Positions 1-9,505 of a stretch of DNA of 11,716 nucleotides are shown here, piece after piece. Origin of the DNA: Helicobacteraceae bacterium. Lineage in GTDB: Bacteria > Campylobacterota > Campylobacteria > Campylobacterales > SZUA-545. Each line of letters begins with the position of its first letter. Position 1 is the stretch's first letter. The stretch covers positions 1-11,716 of the forward strand of contig JAITEA010000040.1 of NCBI GenBank assembly GCA_031282285.1, given 5' to 3'. The notes under the pieces were generated by a model, which saw only the letters and a program-made list of their open reading frames with translations, made no database searches and had not been told where the DNA came from. The translations under genes were made by a program, and so were the position numbers.

Positions 1-15
1 GGCGATAAGAAAGCG

Positions 16-120
16 TTAAAAAAATATATTGGCTATAACCTTTCTGAAACTCTCCTGCGTTAGCGCGAAGGCGATCAGCGCGATTGTTATACCAATTTTA
101 ATCCAGATAAATCCGCGCAT
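16..120 (-). CDS. Small single-pass membrane protein, 34 residues, unknown function
   Basis: I do not recognise this protein. The frame starts with ATG at 120-118, inside the 3' end of ruvX but in a different frame, and ends with TAA at 18-16. It overlaps ruvX by 34 bases. Support for it being real is a good ribosome binding site, GGAG (complement of 126-129), five bases before the ATG. The protein begins MRGFIWIKIG, continues with a hydrophobic stretch at about residues 5-20 (rich in I, A, L and F), and ends in a short tail with K and R (ESFRKVIANIFF). That is the shape of a one-helix membrane peptide. It would be the last gene seen of the ilvC-ruvX operon and probably translationally coupled to ruvX. 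It could still be a chance ORF, because the overlap with ruvX constrains its sequence. Confidence 0.45.
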   Translation of the reverse strand: MRGFIWIKIGITIALIAFALTQESFRKVIANIFF

Positions 121-506
121 TTACGCTCCAAAAACCTTTCTAAAATAATCAGCGCCGCAAGCGAATCGAGCCGTCCGTCTTTGGTTTTGCCCAGCCGCCC
201 AGCCGCAAGCGTAGCCGCCTCTTGCGAACTGTTTGTCTCGTCTTCGTAAAAAACGGGCGCGTCCAACCCGATAAGCGCGGCAAAATGCGCGGCGCGGCGG
301 CGCATCGCCTCTTCCGACGAGCCGCCGATCGGAACGCCGAAAACAATCCTGTCGATATTGTACGCTTTCGCTACGCCAAGCGCCGCTTTAGCGGCTTGAT
401 CGCGATTTACGCGGATAACCGCCCCAAGCGGCAAAGCTATTTTATCGTCGGGCGAATAGGCAAGCCCGATCCGCTTTAAGCCAAGATCAATAGCCAGCGT
501 CGGCAA
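87..506 (-). CDS. ruvX: RuvX/YqgF family RNase H-fold nuclease (16S rRNA maturation)
   Basis: Member of the YqgF/RuvX family, cytoplasmic RNase H-like proteins linked to processing of the 5' end of 16S rRNA and formerly called putative Holliday junction resolvases. At 139 residues it has normal length. Visible motifs: the N-terminal strand AIDLGLKRIG with the first catalytic Asp (D7), VFGVPI (55-60), the YEDET segment (87-91) in place of the usual DER-type motif, and D114 in the C-terminal helix (DSLAALIILERFL). The start is TTG at 506-504, supported by the strong ribosome binding site GGAAGGA (complement of 513-519) six bases upstream and by alignment of the first strand. It overlaps the end of dprA by 20 bases, and a small ORF begins inside its own 3' end. 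The dprA-ruvX order is the same as in Helicobacter pylori. Confidence 0.9.
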   Translation of the reverse strand: MPTLAIDLGLKRIGLAYSPDDKIALPLGAVIRVNRDQAAKAALGVAKAYNIDRIVFGVPIGGSSEEAMRRRAAHFAALIGLDAPVFYEDETNSSQEAATLAAGRLGKTKDGRLDSLAALIILERFLERKCADLSGLKLV

Positions 507-1257
507 GCTCGATCCTTCCGTCTTTCACGACTATTTTGCCCGCCAATTCATATTCGTAAATCAGCGCGCCGAAACGCTCCAACGCGTCGTCGTAAGAGGG
601 GCGATCGGCGGCAAAGCGCAGCAGCGGGTCGCTCAGCGCGGGAGCGGCGCGAAGCCCCAGCGCGTTTAGTAGCGTCTCTTCGCTCCAGATCGCGCTTGCT
701 TTGGCGCTCGCGAGCAGCCTGTTTGTCGCCTCGCTTTCGCCCAAGCGGTGCGGCAGCGCGAAAAGCCTTTTGGATTGCTTCAGCGCGATATTGCAGCTTG
801 CCTCGGAGCCGCTTTTAGGCTCGGCTTGCATAACGCAGACGGCGGCGGCGATACCCGTTATCAGCCGGTTGCGATGGACAAAGCTCCAGTTGCGCGGCGT
901 AACGCCTTGATCGTATTCGCTCAAGACCAGCGCGTTTTGCTTGATCTGCGCTATATGTTTGCGATCGTCCATATCGATGGAGCTTGCCAAGATCGCGATC
1001 GTGTTTGGAAAAGCCGCCTCGTGCGCGGCGCCGTCGATGCCGCTTGCGCCGCCGCTTACGACGATCGCGCCCGCTTTTGAGAGCGCGGAGGCGATCTTTT
1101 TCGTCCAAGTTTTCGCGTAGTTTGACGCGATTCTAGAACCCACGATCGCCACAAGCGGTCGCTTTAGCAAAGAGGGATCGCCTTCGTAGTAAAGCGCCGC
1201 GGGCGGATTATATATAGCCGACAAAGCGGCGGGGATTTGCGCTAATCGTTCCGCCAT
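487..1257 (-). CDS. dprA: DNA processing protein DprA (RecA loader in natural transformation)
   Basis: DprA/Smf binds incoming single-stranded DNA in the cytoplasm, protects it and loads RecA during natural transformation. The 256-residue protein lacks an N-terminal SAM domain and starts almost directly in the Rossmann-like fold, as in other Campylobacterota. Motifs: VAIVGSRIAS (36-45), SGGASGIDGAAH (68-79), FVHRNRLITGIA (126-137), and a KSGS segment followed by ALPHR (about 148-171). Residues 205-256 (SYDDALERF...YEYELAGKIVVKDGRIEL) look like the winged-helix DML1-type C-terminal domain. The ATG start shares one base with the stop codon of the upstream gene (TAATG), implying reinitiation. 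Its 3' end overlaps ruvX. Presence of dprA suggests competence, but no other competence gene is in the window. Confidence 0.95.
   Translation of the reverse strand: MAERLAQIPAALSAIYNPPAALYYEGDPSLLKRPLVAIVGSRIASNYAKTWTKKIASALSKAGAIVVSGGASGIDGAAHEAAFPNTIAILASSIDMDDRKHIAQIKQNALVLSEYDQGVTPRNWSFVHRNRLITGIAAAVCVMQAEPKSGSEASCNIALKQSKRLFALPHRLGESEATNRLLASAKASAIWSEETLLNALGLRAAPALSDPLLRFAADRPSYDDALERFGALIYEYELAGKIVVKDGRIELADAGY
513..519 (-). promoter_or_regulatory. Ribosome binding site deciding the TTG start of ruvX
   Basis: Read on the minus strand the sequence is GGAAGGA, six bases before TTG at 506-504. It lies inside the dprA coding region. No ATG or GTG in frame nearby has comparable spacing, so this site fixes the ruvX start. 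Confidence 0.6.
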
Positions 1258-2615
1258 TATTTTTTCAGATTTACGAGCTTATAAAACAGCCCGTCGGTGT
1301 TTTTGTAGCCAAACAGCCGCGATTTAAGCGATCGCAGATTATCCATAGTTAATATGTCGCTTTCAAAATGCGAAAACTTATTGCGCATATTTACCACCGC
1401 TTTCAGCTCGTAATAGTCTATTTGGCGGGGCGCGTATATTTTGCGCAGAATCTTAATCGCCTCGCCTAGCAGCAGGTGTTTTTTGCTCCTGTTCCAGAAG
1501 GGTTCGGCGTGTTTTTTGATCAGATAGTCAAATCCGTTGAACCAAGCGTGCATAATCTGCGACATATATTCGGGGCTTCTTTCGTACAGATAGTAGCCTT
1601 CCGATATCTGATCGATCAGCTCGTTTGGCATTTTGGAGCCAAACAGCCGCGAGAACTCCACCTTTATATCGGCGATTCTCGCTTCGATCTGCGTATCTTG
1701 TATGTTTTTGCTCTCTTCGGCTAGGTTTTCGTTGATAACGGCAAGCTCGCGCTCGAGTCTGCCGCGCTCCACTTCCAGCGCGACGATCTCTTTGGTTATA
1801 TCGTCGATCGATTGCAATAGTTTTTCGTTGCCGCGCTTGTTTATCGATCGCTTCAGAATATCGTGTTTTATATCCAGCTCTTGCTTTTTCAGCGCGATCA
1901 TTTTATGCGTTTCGATCAGCGACATCTTATAGGTTTCCACCTCGCTGGCGCTAGCTTCCAGCCGCTTCATCTCCTCGCTTAACATCTCGTAGGCGATCTC
2001 GCGCTGTTCGCCGTAGCTCAGATGCCGCAAAGACCACGCGAAAAAGATAATCATCGAGGAAATAAACATACCGTAATAGATAAAGCTCCTCGTCCAGAAA
2101 TGGTTTTTAAAGTTGGCGCTCCATTCCGAAAAGCTAAAGTTGTCGTCGTGAACGCGATCGGGCAGTATCGAGAGGCTGATCGCTCTTAAAAACGACACAT
2201 GAAACTTGGGGATCGCGTAGTAGCTGTATATGTAGGTATAATCGCCCCTCGCTTTGGTATAGGTAGATCGCCAGTAGTATCCCTTGCAACAGCGATCTTT
2301 CCATCGCTGAGCGTTGATGTATGAATAGATTATTTCGTTGCTGTTTGAATTTTTCACATTCAGATCGAACGCGGCGGGAAGCTGCGCGTAATCGAGAAAC
2401 TGCTTGATAGCCAGCGGCTCGTTCAAACTCTCGCCAAGCGCCACAAAAAGGCGGCGATCAAAAGCGTCGATCTCCTCTTTGACGCTCTGCTCGCCCGCGC
2501 CGCCGAAATAGGTTAGATAATCTACCACGCTCCAGACCGTAAAAGCGACAAAAACGGATATTGGAAACGATACGAGCAGGGCGCGAAGATATTTATGGCG
2601 GGCGAGAAATTTCAT
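1257..2615 (-). CDS. Uncharacterised two-pass membrane protein with periplasmic domain, coiled coil and HEPN-like C-terminus
   Basis: I do not recognise this 452-residue protein as a named family. Visible parts in order: a basic N-terminus ([11 protein letters not shown]); membrane segment 1 at about 11-35; a region of about 140 residues (36-176), rich in Y, D and N and with a Cys pair at 109-110, predicted periplasmic; membrane segment 2 at about 177-197, followed by basic residues, so both termini should be cytoplasmic; a heptad-like, charged coiled coil at about 203-320; and a helical C-terminal region at about 325-452. The last contains RNKFSH at 411-416, matching the HEPN motif RNxxxH (Arg and His of the RNase site), preceded by helices LLLGEAIKILRKI and YYELKAVVNM. 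The HEPN assignment is inference from this motif and its setting. The start overlaps the minE stop by ATGA and the stop overlaps the dprA start by one base, so it is a full operon member. Helicobacter pylori has no gene at this point. Sampled GC is lower than in dprA and ilvC (25 of 60 bases at 1861-1920 against 46 of 60 at 601-660), but minE is also low. Confidence 0.85.
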   Translation of the reverse strand: MKFLARHKYLRALLVSFPISVFVAFTVWSVVDYLTYFGGAGEQSVKEEIDAFDRRLFVALGESLNEPLAIKQFLDYAQLPAAFDLNVKNSNSNEIIYSYINAQRWKDRCCKGYYWRSTYTKARGDYTYIYSYYAIPKFHVSFLRAISLSILPDRVHDDNFSFSEWSANFKNHFWTRSFIYYGMFISSMIIFFAWSLRHLSYGEQREIAYEMLSEEMKRLEASASEVETYKMSLIETHKMIALKKQELDIKHDILKRSINKRGNEKLLQSIDDITKEIVALEVERGRLERELAVINENLAEESKNIQDTQIEARIADIKVEFSRLFGSKMPNELIDQISEGYYLYERSPEYMSQIMHAWFNGFDYLIKKHAEPFWNRSKKHLLLGEAIKILRKIYAPRQIDYYELKAVVNMRNKFSHFESDILTMDNLRSLKSRLFGYKNTDGLFYKLVNLKK

Positions 2616-2854
2616 TTGCCGTTTTCTATATCAACCTCAATCTCCAAACGATCGATCTTCTGATTTTTGTTGGTGAAAATGCGTATATCGTTTACCGACG
2701 CGTATCGTTTTATCACCGATAAAATCTCGTCGCGCATCTGATCGATAAAACCAAAAGAGGCGCTGGCGCGCTCGCGCGCGAGCGTTATCGTTAGGCGCTC
2801 TTTGGCGATATTCGCGCTTTTTTTCGACCCGAAAAGCGAACCAAAAAAGCTCAT
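2612..2854 (-). CDS. minE: Cell division topological specificity factor MinE
   Basis: MinE binds MinD at the membrane, triggers its ATPase and drives the oscillation that keeps division away from the poles. The 80-residue protein has normal length. It shows an N-terminal amphipathic membrane-targeting stretch (MSFFGSLFG), the MinD-contact segment [17 protein letters not shown] (14-30), which closely follows the classical NIAKERLQ pattern, and a C-terminal dimerising topological domain ending in [17 protein letters not shown] at 2854 overlaps the minD stop by four bases (ATGA). Its own stop overlaps the next gene by four bases. No minC is present in the window. Confidence 0.95.
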   Translation of the reverse strand: MSFFGSLFGSKKSANIAKERLTITLARERASASFGFIDQMRDEILSVIKRYASVNDIRIFTNKNQKIDRLEIEVDIENGK

Positions 2855-3660
2855 TTGAACAGCCCTTTAATAAAGCCGCCGAAGCCTTTGGAGCTTTCCA
2901 GCGACGCGAAGGCGACCTCTTCGCCCAGCGCGCGTCTTGCTATGCGCCGATAGGCTCCGCCGCTTTCGGATTTCGGATTTCTGACGACGACTTCGCCCGT
3001 GTTTGTCGCCACGACGACCAGCTCGTCGTCCGGCACCAGCCCTATAAGATCGATCGCGAGTATCTGCAGCACATCGTCCGCGCTCAGCATCTGCCCCTTT
3101 TTGACCATATCGGGTTTGATGCGGTTGATGATAAGTTTTTTGACCACCTCGCCGCCCTCTTTAGCTTTTTTGCTCTTGGCGTCGATAATGCCGATCACGC
3201 GATCGGCGTCGCGCACCGCGGAGACTTCGGGCGTGGTTATGATAAACGCCGCGTCGGCGAGATAGATCGCGTGTTCAAAACCGCTCTCTATGCCAGCCGG
3301 CGAGTCGATCAAGATATATTCAAACTCGCGCTTAAGCTCGCCTATCAGCGCCTCGACCTTTTTTGTATCCAGCACGCTTTTATCTTTCGTTTGCGAGGCG
3401 GGCAGGAAAAAGAGCGTTTTGACGCGCTTGTCGTTGATCAGCGCTTGGGCTAGTTTGCACCGCCCCTCCATCGCGTCGATTGAGTCGTACACGATACGGT
3501 TTTCAAGCCCCAAAATCATATCTAGATTGCGAAGCCCTATATCAAAATCTACCGCCACGACCTTTTTGCCCGTCTCCGCGATCGCCACGGCGAGATTTGC
3601 CGTAGCCGTGCTTTTGCCTACGCCGCCCTTGCCGCTTGTTATCGTTATTACCTGACTCAC
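2851..3660 (-). CDS. minD: Septum site-determining ATPase MinD
   Basis: MinD is a ParA/MinD-family ATPase that dimerises on ATP binding, attaches to the inner membrane and recruits MinC and MinE. In the 269-residue protein the deviant Walker A motif is GKGGVGKST (10-18) with the signature Lys11. [14 protein letters not shown] (about 35-48) is typical of MinD, and [10 protein letters not shown] is the Walker B/switch II region. The C-terminus ends GGFIKGLFK, an amphipathic membrane-targeting helix. The start is GTG at 3660-3658, chosen because [13 protein letters not shown] matches family N-termini. It lies 12 bases after the ilvC stop, with a weak AAGG about ten bases upstream that overlaps the ilvC stop codon. 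This indicates cotranscription with ilvC. Confidence 0.97.
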   Translation of the reverse strand: MSQVITITSGKGGVGKSTATANLAVAIAETGKKVVAVDFDIGLRNLDMILGLENRIVYDSIDAMEGRCKLAQALINDKRVKTLFFLPASQTKDKSVLDTKKVEALIGELKREFEYILIDSPAGIESGFEHAIYLADAAFIITTPEVSAVRDADRVIGIIDAKSKKAKEGGEVVKKLIINRIKPDMVKKGQMLSADDVLQILAIDLIGLVPDDELVVVATNTGEVVVRNPKSESGGAYRRIARRALGEEVAFASLESSKGFGGFIKGLFK

Positions 3661-3672
3661 GCTAACCGCGCC

Positions 3673-5631
<1,959 letters not shown>

Positions 5632-5668
5632 ATCGCCAAATAAGCCGATAACCATATCTTAAGACGGC

Positions 5669-5674
5669 TATAAT
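5669..5674 (+). promoter_or_regulatory. Candidate -10 element upstream of the second HDOD gene
   Basis: A perfect TATAAT lies 35 bases before the start codon, in the 77-base gap between the two HDOD genes. No good -35 hexamer is seen at 16-18 bases, which is usual for the vegetative promoters of Campylobacterota. If active it would drive HDOD2-rnr-holA and possibly the genes beyond, separately from HDOD1. Confidence 0.45.
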
Positions 5675-5708
5675 TGCGTCGAGCCTCAATTTCTAATAAG
5701 GAGCGATT

Positions 5709-6509
5709 ATGAACGAGGCGCTCTATACGCGCGTTAAAAGTTTGCCGCCTTTGCCGGAATCGGTGATCAAGGTGCAGCAGATATGCAGCGACCCAAACTC
5801 GAGCATATCCGATTTAACTAAAGTAATAGAACTTGACCCTATGCTTACGGCAAATATTCTCAAAGCCGCCAATTCGCCGCTTTACGGTTTTTCGCGCGCG
5901 ATCAAAACGCTGGGGCAGGCGATCAGCCTCTTTGGTATGGCGACGGTGCGCGGCTTCGCGCTCTCTGGAGCGGTAAGAAGCACGATGAAAATAGATATGA
6001 GCCCATATAGAATCACCGCCGAACGATTTGCCGATATATCGCAGTTGCAAAACGCGCTGATGATCCGGTGGTATTCGCAGGTTAGCCGAAGTATGCTCGA
6101 GGTGCTTTCTCCGGCGTCGTTTCTGGCTGGCGTCGGACGGCTGATTATCGCGCAAGAGATCGTCAAAACGGGCAAAACCGAAGCGTTCGCCAACAAGGCG
6201 CTGGTCAATGGTCTAGCCGTAGCCGAATCGGAGTTTTTCGGCGTTAGCTATCAAGAGGTGAGCGCGGCGGTGTTCAGCCACTGGCTTTTCGAGCCCGAAC
6301 TGGTCGAGGCGATCGGCGGATCGATAAATCCCGAGGCGCTCAACGATACGATGCGTCCGTACGCCTTCGCGCTTCAGGTGGTTCAGACGGCGGTGGAGAC
6401 GCCAAACGGCATCAGCGCGGCGAGCGCGGAGACGGCGGCGAAACTTGTCGCGGGCAACGGCGGTTCCAGCGAGGTGTTCTTAAGAGCCGCCAACAGCTTC
6501 GTTAAATGA
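5709..6509 (+). CDS. HDOD domain protein, second of a tandem pair
   Basis: A 266-residue paralogue of the preceding gene. The two align nearly without gaps from the first residue, and I judge about half of the positions identical, most strongly in DPMLTAN(I/L)LKAANSPLYGF, ATVRGFA, QLQNALM(I/V)RWY, LSPASFL and SYQEVSA. This copy also consists of a stand-alone HDOD domain (about 8-205) followed by a short variable C-terminal region. The ATG start has AAGGAG at 5698-5703, five bases upstream, the best ribosome binding site in this part of the window, so expression is probably higher than for the TTG-started copy. Its stop overlaps the rnr start (ATGA), which couples it to RNase R translation. 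Function is unknown beyond a probable signalling or scaffold role. Confidence 0.88.
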   Translation: MNEALYTRVKSLPPLPESVIKVQQICSDPNSSISDLTKVIELDPMLTANILKAANSPLYGFSRAIKTLGQAISLFGMATVRGFALSGAVRSTMKIDMSPYRITAERFADISQLQNALMIRWYSQVSRSMLEVLSPASFLAGVGRLIIAQEIVKTGKTEAFANKALVNGLAVAESEFFGVSYQEVSAAVFSHWLFEPELVEAIGGSINPEALNDTMRPYAFALQVVQTAVETPNGISAASAETAAKLVAGNGGSSEVFLRAANSFVK

Positions 6510-8461
6510 AGGAGCTGCTGCAAAAGCTCGCGGTCGGAGTTCCAAGCGGTTCGCTGGATAAGCGGGAGCTTAAGTTAGCGCTGACGCTAATCAAAGCCAA
6601 ACTGCTCGCCGATCGCCCGTTTTTGCGCCTTGATAGCGATCTGATCGTCGGAACGTATCTACAGCCCAAAACAGTAAAAAAGGGCAGGCAAAGCGCGGGC
6701 TATCTTCAGCCTTTGACCGCCAGAGGGCGGGATTATCTGGTTCAGGCAAGCGATACTATGAACGCGGCGCACCACGATCTGGTAATAGCCCGTTCGCTTG
6801 GTTTCAGGCGGGGCAGGGCGGCGGCGAAGATCGTCTATATCGCGCAGGAGAGCGGCGAGAAGCTGATCGCATATGTCAATTTTATCAACAACCGAGCGCG
6901 GCTGTTTGACATCAATACCGCGATCGAGCTTGATATCGGCGTCAAGCAAAAGACGCTAAAGGCGCTGCAAGAGGGCGCGGTGGTGGCGATCGATCGCAAA
7001 AACGCCGAGATCGCGGAGGTTTTGGGCGCGTTAAACGATCCCAAAATCGACGAAGCGATTGTCCTGACGCGCTACAACCGCGCCGATCGCTTTAGCGCGG
7101 AGCAGATTTCGGAGGCGAAGGCGCACGGCGGCGAAGTGGATCGATCGCTCTATCCAAACCGCGCCGATCTAAGCGCGCTGCCGTTTATCACCATCGATCC
7201 GATCGACGCCAAAGATTTTGACGATTCGATCTATTACGATTATGAAAAGCGCGTTTTGTTCGTGGCGATCGCCGACGTTACGGCGTATGTAAGCGAGTTT
7301 GGCGAGATCGACAAAGAGGCGCGAAAGCGCGGTTTTTCGGTCTATCTGCCGCACAAATCGATCCCGATGCTGCCAAGAGAGCTTAGCGAGAATCTATGCT
7401 CGCTTCAACCCAATGTCGATAGGCTTGCTTTTACCTTCAGGCTGGAGCTGGACGAAAATCTGAATGTGAAAAAATACGATCTGTTTGAAAGCGTGATCAG
7501 ATCAAGGCGCCGCTACCACTACGATCGCATCGACGAACTATTGGACGGCGGCAAACAAGACGAGGGCGACGCCGCGGTTATGCGCTGGCTACTACCGCTA
7601 AAAGAGCTGATCGTAGCGCTGAGGCATAAGCGGCTTAAAAGAGGCTTCAGTTTCTCCAATCCAGAAATCAAACTGATACTCGATAAAAACCTGCGGCTTG
7701 CAAAGACGATCAAGGCAAAAGAGACCATCTCGCACCAGTTGATCGAGGAGTGTATGCTACTTGCCAACTGCGCGGCGGCGGAGTATTTTCCATTCGGTAT
7801 TTTCCGCACGCACGAGGCGCCCAGCGATCGCGCTCTGGACGAGCTGCTGATCGATTTAAGCGAAGTTGGCGTGATCGTCAAAAGAGCCAGAAGCGTTCAT
7901 ACCACCATCGAGGCGATCCAGCAAGAGGCGGCGGCGCTTGGTATGGGCGAACAGGTCGATCGTATGCTGATCAGATCGCTTAAACGCGCCCAATACACAT
8001 ACGACAATGTGGGGCATTTCGGGCTTGGGTTCGCCAAATATACGCACTTCACATCGCCTATCCGCCGCTACTCCGATCTTATGCTCCACAGGCTTTTGAA
8101 GGCTATTATCAACAACGACGCGAAGCGCAGGGATTATATTTTGTCCGAGTTGCAAAGGCTCGCGCCGATTATCACGCTTTTGGAAAGCGAGGTCGCGCAG
8201 ATCGAGTGGCAGTACGCCGATCGCGCCTACGCGAGATGGGCGGCGGAACGAATCGGGCTGGTTCTGGAGGGCGAGGTTCTGGAAGAGGAGGGCAGGGGCA
8301 GGGAGGCGGTCGTTATTATCGACGATCCGCAGATTCGCGGTATGCGCGTCTATCTGCCGCTGCCGCGAGGACAATCGGCGCTTCATAAGTTTGGACGGGT
8401 CAAGGTCGCTATCGTCTCCGCGCATCTGGCTACCGCCCGCGTAACGGTCGCGCTTGCGTGA
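6506..8461 (+). CDS. rnr: Ribonuclease R (RNB-family 3'-5' exoribonuclease)
   Basis: RNase R degrades structured RNA processively from the 3' end in the cytoplasm and takes part in mRNA decay and rRNA quality control. The 651-residue protein is shorter than the enterobacterial enzyme but fits the Campylobacterota form. N-terminal OB/cold-shock-like parts (about 40-200) are divergent. The RNB domain is clear: FITIDPIDAKDFDDS with the metal-binding Asp cluster D231, D237, D239 and D240, SVYLPHKSIPMLPRELSENLCSL, and the signature HFTSPIRRYSDLMLHR (514-529). An S1-like domain (about 586-651, EGEVLEEE...RVKVAIVSAH) closes the protein. It lacks the Lys-rich C-terminal tail of the E. coli enzyme. 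The ATG start overlaps the stop of the second HDOD gene and has no clear ribosome binding site, so translational coupling is likely. The next gene overlaps by GTGA. Confidence 0.95.
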   Translation: MKELLQKLAVGVPSGSLDKRELKLALTLIKAKLLADRPFLRLDSDLIVGTYLQPKTVKKGRQSAGYLQPLTARGRDYLVQASDTMNAAHHDLVIARSLGFRRGRAAAKIVYIAQESGEKLIAYVNFINNRARLFDINTAIELDIGVKQKTLKALQEGAVVAIDRKNAEIAEVLGALNDPKIDEAIVLTRYNRADRFSAEQISEAKAHGGEVDRSLYPNRADLSALPFITIDPIDAKDFDDSIYYDYEKRVLFVAIADVTAYVSEFGEIDKEARKRGFSVYLPHKSIPMLPRELSENLCSLQPNVDRLAFTFRLELDENLNVKKYDLFESVIRSRRRYHYDRIDELLDGGKQDEGDAAVMRWLLPLKELIVALRHKRLKRGFSFSNPEIKLILDKNLRLAKTIKAKETISHQLIEECMLLANCAAAEYFPFGIFRTHEAPSDRALDELLIDLSEVGVIVKRARSVHTTIEAIQQEAAALGMGEQVDRMLIRSLKRAQYTYDNVGHFGLGFAKYTHFTSPIRRYSDLMLHRLLKAIINNDAKRRDYILSELQRLAPIITLLESEVAQIEWQYADRAYARWAAERIGLVLEGEVLEEEGRGREAVVIIDDPQIRGMRVYLPLPRGQSALHKFGRVKVAIVSAHLATARVTVALA

Positions 8462-9438
8462 AGCAGTGGGAGTTTGAGTCGAGGCTGACGCGCCCCGCGC
8501 CGCTCAGAGCGGCGATCTTATGGGGCGATCCCTCTTTGGTCGAGATATACGCCCAGCGCTACCTCGCGTCGCTACCTAGCGATCTAAGCGTCGCCAAGCT
8601 CTACTACGACGAGTTTAATTTTGACGCGGCGCATTCTCATATCGCCTCGATAGGGCTGTTCAACGAAGGCGCGCTGCTGATCGTCCGAACGGATAAAAAG
8701 ATCGATTCAAAGGTTATCGCCTCGCTGCTCGAGACGATCGGCAAAAACCGATCGTCGTATATGCTCTTGATCTACGAGGCGGACGACGCCAAAACCAAGC
8801 TCGCCGCGCTTGAAAGGGGCGAGAAGGGCGGCGAGGTTTACGCTACGGTCAGATTTTATCCGCCGAAGGTCGGCGAGGCGGTAAAGACGCTGCTTGGCGA
8901 GGCGGCAAAAAGAGGGCTGGAGCTTGGCGACGCGCAGGCGCGCCATCTGCTGAAGATAAACGACAACAATTTATCGTTCGCGCTGTCGGATTTGGGCAAG
9001 CTGGAGATATACGATCAGACCGGTTCGGCGCTGATAGACCTCGTGGGCGCGGGTTACGGCGAGGGCGACTGCTTTCGCCTGATCGCGGCGCTGCTGGACA
9101 AACAGCCGTTTTACGACGAGCTTGAACGGCTGCTGCTGCAAACCGACAACGAGATGGAGATTTTGCTGGAGATAATCCGCGCCTTTCGCCAATTGTTCGC
9201 CTTTTTCTGCGCGGGCAGGCTTGGCAAGGAGGCGCGGGATTTTCTGGGTTACGCGCTGCCAAAGGATATCGATCAGTCGCGCCGTAATCTAGCCTACAAG
9301 TTTCGCAACGCCGCGCAATGGACGCGCATTTTCGAGGCGTTGAGCGCGCTGGAGCTTAGCTTCAAGCAAAGCGACGCCAAAGAGAAACGAGCGCCGCTTT
9401 ACGCGCTTTTGATTAGGTTTCAAACAACTTTATTGTAA
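8458..9438 (+). CDS. holA: DNA polymerase III delta subunit (clamp-loader wrench)
   Basis: HolA is the clamp-loader subunit that opens the beta sliding clamp at the replication fork. The 326-residue protein is weakly conserved, as is normal for this family. I see the N-terminal ILWGDPSLVEIYAQRYL segment with the degenerate nucleotide-binding fold, the middle part YMLLIYEADDAKTKLAAL and a RFYPP segment, then the helical lid and collar regions (LLKINDNNLSFALSDLGKLEIY; ILLEIIRAFRQLFAFF). The assignment also rests on its place after rnr and before rpsF, as in Helicobacter pylori. The start is GTG at 8458, overlapping the rnr stop by four bases (GTGA). Its TAA stop at 9436-9438 falls in an A/T-rich stretch that could be part of an rpsF promoter. 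Confidence 0.87.
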   Translation: MKQWEFESRLTRPAPLRAAILWGDPSLVEIYAQRYLASLPSDLSVAKLYYDEFNFDAAHSHIASIGLFNEGALLIVRTDKKIDSKVIASLLETIGKNRSSYMLLIYEADDAKTKLAALERGEKGGEVYATVRFYPPKVGEAVKTLLGEAAKRGLELGDAQARHLLKINDNNLSFALSDLGKLEIYDQTGSALIDLVGAGYGEGDCFRLIAALLDKQPFYDELERLLLQTDNEMEILLEIIRAFRQLFAFFCAGRLGKEARDFLGYALPKDIDQSRRNLAYKFRNAAQWTRIFEALSALELSFKQSDAKEKRAPLYALLIRFQTTLL

Positions 9439-9505
9439 AATCCGCGCCTATTTTACCTTCCTCGTTTTTTGGACGAAAACGGGGCACAAGACCAAAAGGA
9501 GCTAT
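9436..9505 (+). promoter_or_regulatory. rpsF leader with a stable hairpin near the ribosome binding site
   Basis: The gap between holA and rpsF holds a 9-base-pair stem: CCTCGTTTT (9460-9468) pairs with AAAACGGGG (9476-9484), with one U-G pair and the loop TTGGACG. Just outside it, CCTT (9456-9459) could pair with AAGG (9496-9499), which is part of the rpsF ribosome binding site, so folding could hide it. This position and shape fit autoregulation by the S6:S18 complex, which is known for rpsF leaders in many bacteria; I could not match the consensus of that motif in detail. No run of U follows, so it is not a typical terminator. A weak -10-like TAAAAT is at 9436-9441. Confidence 0.4.
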
